From DATBIO01 sp036556965 (GTDB lineage: Bacteria > Acidobacteriota > Vicinamibacteria > Fen-336), in contig DATBIO010000044.1 in the NCBI GenBank assembly GCA_036556965.1, positions 1 to 26,729 of the forward strand: a stretch of 26,729 nucleotides of DNA. Reading direction: 5' to 3'. Every line of letters starts with the position of its first letter. Position 1 is the first letter of the stretch. This document shows, piece after piece, positions 23,250-26,729 of this stretch. The notes under the pieces were generated by a model. That model was not told where the DNA came from, did not search any database, and was given only the letters and a program-made list of their open reading frames with translations. The translations under genes and the position numbers were made by a program.

Positions 23250-24818
23250 GAGGGCGGCGCCGATGGCCGCCTCGTTCAGCTCGCCCAGGCGCGTGCGCCG
23301 GGGAGCCGGCAGCCGCTCGACGGTTCCCTTCATGAGCAGCCGCATCTGCTCGTCCTCCTCGGGCGCGGTGGGCTGGCGCGCGGCGACCCGGCCGAGGTAG
23401 CCGGCCAGGCGGGCGCGCTCCTCGCGGGAGAGGGCCCCCAGGGCGGAGGCGGTGAGGGCCTGGAGCTCCTCGGCCCCGGACGGGCCCAGGGACGAGAGGC
23501 CGTCGGCCGAGGCCGCTACGGACCGCCGGAACAGCTCGGCCGGCGCCGCCGCGCCCTGGGACGCCACCAGCTTCTGGATGGCCCCCACCGAGAGGTGCGG
23601 CAGGGCGAGGTTCGCGGCCTGCACCGCAGCACGGCGGCCGGCCTCGCGCACGCCGGGCAGCGATACCGCCGCCTCCAGGGCCTCCAGCTCGTCCAGCGCC
23701 CGGCCCCCCCCGGCCTCGGGGGCCCAGGCCACCAGCGCGAGGTAGCGGTCGCCGTCCCGCGCGACGATCGCGTGCTCGAGGAAGCGCCCTTCCGGCGAGC
23801 CGCGGCGGGTGCTCGCCCGGCGCGACGCGACCGCGCCCAGCCGGCCGTCGCGCCGCCAGTACTCGTCGAAGGAGGTGGAGGCGGTCTTGCGCTGCGCGAT
23901 CACGTGGTCGAGGTAGTGCTCCAGCGCCGCCACGCCCGCGGGGGGCGGCTCCACCACCAGGAACGCGTGCCCGGACACGCGCGGCTGCGCGAAGGTGGGG
24001 GCGCCCGCGGCGGGCGCGGCGACGAGGGGGTTGCCCGTCTTGAGCGCCACCCAGCCCGGCGGCACGGGGAGCGCGAGCCCCACCTCGGCGTTCACCACGC
24101 GCGTCTCGCCGGACGCCCAGGAGGCCACGGCGGCAACGGTGCCCGGCGCCGCAGGAAGGTAGCGGACGAGGCCCGCCCCGCCCAGCAGCACCAGCGCGAG
24201 GCAGCCGGCCGCGAGAAGGCGCGAGAGGCCGGGGGCGAGGAGCGCGACGAGCCCCGCGGCCAGCAGGGCGGCGGAGCCCAGGACGAGGAGCGCCTCGCCG
24301 CGCATGCCCCGCGCGGCGAAGAGACCGGCCAGGGGGAACGTCGCGGCCGCGGCGAGCAGGGTCGCCACGCGCACGCCCCGCCGGCCCCACTCCCACCCCG
24401 GCACCAGGGCCAGGCCGAGGGCGGCCAGGCCCAGCGCGATGCGGACCCACGGCGTGCCGTCCAGCTCCGGCCGCACGCGCTCGGGCCACACCGCGCAGAG
24501 GACGGCGCCCACGGCCAGGACGAAGAAGAGGGCGGAGGCCACGTGGAGGCGCCAGCGGCCCTCTCCCGCGTCCGCCAGCGCGTTCGCCGGGGGCCCCCCC
24601 TTGCCCGCGGCCGCGCCATGCCCCGCCCGCAGGCGGGGGGCGGGACCCCATTCCCTGAGGTCGGTGGACTCGGACAGGCGCACCCAGCGCGGGTTGCCCG
24701 GCCGCTGCACCATGGCGTCGGGGCCGATCAACCCCTGCTGGTACCAGGTCTGCACCATGCGCAGGTCGAGGGGACCGACCTCGCTGCCGTCCTCGAGCCG
24801 GACCTTGAGGCCTGCCAT
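23238..24818 (-). CDS. GYF_2-domain (DUF4339-like) multi-pass membrane protein
   Basis: The 526 residues fall in three parts. Residues 3-58 look like a GYF_2/DUF4339 module: VGPLDLRMVQTWYQQGLIG, then AMVQRPGNPRWVRL, the usual 'GP....l..l...G.i...tlV...g...W' pattern, which binds proline-rich peptides or acts as an adaptor in related proteins. After a Gly/Ala-rich linker come five or six membrane helices (about 91-225). The remaining 300 residues are soluble, start with a VVNAEVGLALPVPPGW strand and end in helices; I cannot name them. The ATG 24818 is preceded by GGAGG. The gene runs convergent to the GspE-like gene and follows the HExxH gene by 84 bases. Function unknown. Confidence 0.72.
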   Translation of the reverse strand: MAGLKVRLEDGSEVGPLDLRMVQTWYQQGLIGPDAMVQRPGNPRWVRLSESTDLREWGPAPRLRAGHGAAAGKGGPPANALADAGEGRWRLHVASALFFVLAVGAVLCAVWPERVRPELDGTPWVRIALGLAALGLALVPGWEWGRRGVRVATLLAAAATFPLAGLFAARGMRGEALLVLGSAALLAAGLVALLAPGLSRLLAAGCLALVLLGGAGLVRYLPAAPGTVAAVASWASGETRVVNAEVGLALPVPPGWVALKTGNPLVAAPAAGAPTFAQPRVSGHAFLVVEPPPAGVAALEHYLDHVIAQRKTASTSFDEYWRRDGRLGAVASRRASTRRGSPEGRFLEHAIVARDGDRYLALVAWAPEAGGGRALDELEALEAAVSLPGVREAGRRAAVQAANLALPHLSVGAIQKLVASQGAAAPAELFRRSVAASADGLSSLGPSGAEELQALTASALGALSREERARLAGYLGRVAARQPTAPEEDEQMRLLMKGTVERLPAPRRTRLGELNEAAIGAALARP

Positions 24819-24902
24819 GAACCCTCCGCCCCGGAATGCGTGCGCTGTTTTACCACTTGTCGGGTCGCGCGCACGCGGCAGCGGCCGCGAGGCGGCGGGT
24901 GA

Positions 24903-25979
24903 TCAGCCGTACGCGCCTTTCCGCACCGCTTCCACGAGCGGCTCCAGCACCGCGCGGGCCGAGGGCGAGACGTGGGGCAGGCTGGCCCGCATCGCCTCGT
25001 CGAGGCCGGGGCGGAAGAAGCCGGCCCGCGACTTCTCCATCTCCTCCTCCACGCGCCCGCGCTCGAACACCCCCGCCTCCAGGGCGCGCGCGAAGAACTG
25101 CCAGAGGCCGAGCCAGACGCAGGCGGCCTGGACGAAGGAGTGGATGCCGAGCATGCGGCCCGTCCAGGGGGAGGCGACCTGCACCCGGGCGCTCAGCTCC
25201 CGGTCGAGGACGATGGGGTCCCACTCCTCCAGCGTGTAGACGAAGGAGTGGGTCGCCTCGTGCACGGCCGCGCTGGCCAGGGCCACGGCGTCCACCCCCG
25301 CCGCCTCCACGTTCGACAGCACCACGCGCCCCACGTAGCGCTCGGTCGAGAACTCCATGAGGGAGTCCCGCCCGTCGCTCCACAGCACGAACACGCGCAC
25401 GTAGTTGGTGACCAGCGCGTGGGCGGCGGCGCTCACCTCGGCCACGCCGCGCAGGGTGTCGTCGAGCTTGGCCACCACCCCGCGCAGGGCGCCGGGTGAG
25501 AGCCGGGGCACGGGCTTGCCCGGCCGCGCGCCCCACGGGCTCCAGTGGTCCACGGGGATGACGTCCGCCACCCGGGGCGCGGCGAACGCCCGGTCGGGGC
25601 TCCAGGCGAGATCGTCCGCGGGGCCGGCGCTCGCTCCGGCCGGGAAGTAGGCGTCGCCGAGCGCGGTCCACACCGCTTCGGGGGGCGGGCCGCCCACGCC
25701 CGCGCGCACCGCCTCCGCGCGCGCCACCCCGGGCAGGAAGGGCGGGGCCAGCGCCGGCCGGTAGGTGATGCGATGGGCCGTCTCCGGCGCCGTGAGCAGG
25801 CGGCGGCGCGCGTCCGCGCCGAGGCCCCGGATGGCCTCCGCGCAGGACGCCGCCGGCCCCGTGGCGAGGAGGCGGTCCAGCCGCTCGCCCAGCACCGCCT
25901 CGTGCCGCAGGCGCAGCTCCGCGTGCAGCCCGGGCTGCTCCGCCCACGAGAGCACCCGCGCCACGACGTCGAGGGCCAT
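24903..25979 (-). CDS. HExxH protein resembling alpha-ketoglutarate-dependent peptide beta-hydroxylases
   Basis: The 358-residue protein has HEATH at 240-244, followed 26 residues later by SPWTGR (270-275) and a further His280, all in a helical context. An earlier block reads PVDHWSPWG (142-150). This set, HExxH then S-P-W-x-x-R and a distal His, matches my recollection of the mod_HExxH family (TIGR04267), now described as alpha-ketoglutarate-HExxH peptide beta-hydroxylases that modify ribosomal peptides. A zinc peptidase is the alternative reading. The N-terminal 70 residues are helical (ALDVVARVLSWAEQ..., LLTAPETAHRI). No signal peptide is present. It follows cmk by nine bases and precedes a GYF_2 protein. 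No radical SAM, transporter or evident precursor peptide gene is beside it. Confidence 0.6.
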   Translation of the reverse strand: MALDVVARVLSWAEQPGLHAELRLRHEAVLGERLDRLLATGPAASCAEAIRGLGADARRRLLTAPETAHRITYRPALAPPFLPGVARAEAVRAGVGGPPPEAVWTALGDAYFPAGASAGPADDLAWSPDRAFAAPRVADVIPVDHWSPWGARPGKPVPRLSPGALRGVVAKLDDTLRGVAEVSAAAHALVTNYVRVFVLWSDGRDSLMEFSTERYVGRVVLSNVEAAGVDAVALASAAVHEATHSFVYTLEEWDPIVLDRELSARVQVASPWTGRMLGIHSFVQAACVWLGLWQFFARALEAGVFERGRVEEEMEKSRAGFFRPGLDEAMRASLPHVSPSARAVLEPLVEAVRKGAYG

Positions 25980-25988
25980 GACCGGTCG

Positions 25989-26669
25989 CTACTCCAGCCG
26001 CCGCCCGACCGCTTCGAGCATGCGCTCGACCACCGCCTCCGGCGCCAGCTCGGAGGTGTCGAGGTGGATGGCGTCGGCCGCGCGCGTGAGCGGCGAGTCG
26101 CGGCGCGTGGTGTCCGCGCGGTCCCGCTCCCGGATCTCCTGCTCGATGGTGGCGGACTCCGCGGCGATGCCCGCCGCCGCCAGCTCCTCGTGGCGCCGCC
26201 GGGCGCGGCGCGCGGGGTCCGCGTCCACGTAGAACTTGACCTCGGCGTCGGGGAACACGGCGGTGCCGATGTCGCGGCCGTCGAGCACCACCCCGCCGCC
26301 GCGGCCCATGGCCTGCTGGCGCGCCACCATCTCGCGCCGCACCGCGGGGTGGGCGGAGACGCGCGAGGCGGCCGCGCTGGCCTCCTGGGTGCGGATGGCC
26401 TCGCTCACGTCCTCGCCGTCGAGCAGCACACGCGCGCTGCCGGGCACGAGCTCGATGCGGGCCTCCTGCGCCACCGTGCGCAGGCGGGCCTCGTCGTCGA
26501 GGTCCACACCCGCGCGCAGGGCGCGCAGGGCCACGGCGCGGTACATGGCCCCCGTGTCGAGGAAGAGGTAGCCCAGGCGCGCGGCCAGCGCCCGCCCCGC
26601 CGTGGACTTGCCCGCCCCCGACGGCCCGTCGATGGCGATGACCAGGCCCCGCGGGCGCGGCGCGCTCAA
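25989..26669 (-). CDS. cmk: cytidylate kinase
   Basis: Cmk phosphorylates CMP and dCMP with ATP. The 226 residues contain the P-loop IDGPSGAGKST (13-23), the nucleotide-binding LDTGAMYRAVA segment (37-47), GRDIGTAVFPDAEVKFYVDA (from about 130) and RxxDxxRxxSPL-like RADTTRRDSPL, all typical of bacterial CMP kinases. The likely start is TTG 26669, which overlaps the preceding gene's stop (TTGA, 26666-26669); no better in-frame start precedes the P-loop. In many bacteria cmk sits between aroA or tyrA and rpsA, and the upstream partial gene here is another amino-acid biosynthesis candidate. Confidence 0.95.
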   Translation of the reverse strand: MSAPRPRGLVIAIDGPSGAGKSTAGRALAARLGYLFLDTGAMYRAVALRALRAGVDLDDEARLRTVAQEARIELVPGSARVLLDGEDVSEAIRTQEASAAASRVSAHPAVRREMVARQQAMGRGGGVVLDGRDIGTAVFPDAEVKFYVDADPARRARRRHEELAAAGIAAESATIEQEIRERDRADTTRRDSPLTRAADAIHLDTSELAPEAVVERMLEAVGRRLE

Positions 26670-26729
26670 GCCTGCGGCACCTCCGCCAGCGCGCGCTCGA
26701 GGGCGGCGAGCATCCGGTCGTTCTCGGCC
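26666..26729 (-). CDS. C-terminal end of a possible histidinol-phosphate-type aminotransferase (partial)
   Basis: Only the last 20 residues and the TGA stop are in the window. They read AENDRMLAALERALAEVPQA. An 'EN(D/E)R(F/M)L.AL' ending is common in HisC-like aminotransferases (RVTVGTPEENDRFL...), so this is the suggested identity, but 20 residues cannot prove it. The stop overlaps the TTG start of cmk by four bases (TTGA), so the two genes are coupled. Confidence 0.35.
   Translation of the reverse strand, partial: AENDRMLAALERALAEVPQA

Overview
The window is a very GC-rich, gene-dense piece of a Gram-negative bacterial chromosome. Gram-negative character follows from lpxD (lipid A synthesis), a periplasmic lytic transglycosylase and several exported proteins. 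One protein (1618-2559) looks like the von Willebrand A family typical of Acidobacteriota, so a high-GC acidobacterium (for example Vicinamibacteria or Thermoanaerobaculia) is the best guess. That placement is an inference. There are no visible tRNA or rRNA genes, insertion sequences, integrases, CRISPR arrays or phage genes, and no gene-free stretch over 300 bp, so this reads as core chromosome.

Layout. (1) 1-1621, plus strand: the tail of a probable membrane glycosyltransferase, then a bactofilin whose stop overlaps the start of lpxD. (2) 1618-8888, minus strand: a tightly packed run read from greA through a UvrC/Cho-like protein, a patatin-like membrane protein, a small membrane protein, a solute-binding protein and a homocysteine methyltransferase-MTHFR fusion to the VWA protein. 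(3) 8901-11541, plus strand: an SpoU/TrmH rRNA or tRNA methyltransferase, the replication-fork ATPase RarA and a single-domain response regulator. (4) 11538-15347, minus strand: a large Slt-type lytic transglycosylase followed by two membrane proteins. (5) 15499-17061, plus strand: a small lysine-rich protein, an exported NTF2-like protein and an alpha/beta hydrolase. (6) 17084-21474, minus strand: the glycine cleavage genes gcvT-gcvH-gcvP. (7) 21615-23207, plus strand: a GspE/PilB-like protein. (8) 23238-26729, minus strand: the tail of a possible aminotransferase, cytidylate kinase, an HExxH protein resembling the alpha-ketoglutarate-dependent peptide hydroxylase family, and a GYF_2-domain membrane protein.

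How the genes work together. The glycine cleavage operon produces 5,10-methylene-THF, and the methyltransferase-MTHFR fusion can reduce it to methyl-THF and make methionine, so the window holds two linked parts of one-carbon metabolism. Bactofilin, LpxD and the transglycosylase act on the cell envelope. greA, the UvrC-like gene and rarA are close together and all concern stalled polymerases or damaged DNA, but they lie on opposite strands and a joint function is only a suggestion.

No new multi-gene system is obvious. The most interesting signals are three proteins that keep the fold-defining pattern of a known enzyme but have lost catalytic residues: a GspE-like protein without any intact ATPase motif and with an added N-terminal cysteine cluster; a patatin-like protein with serine replaced by glycine and a membrane insertion; and a half-length UvrC homologue with a degraded GIY-YIG motif but all four conserved cysteines. 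The HExxH protein, which has no obvious peptide substrate next to it, is a fourth.
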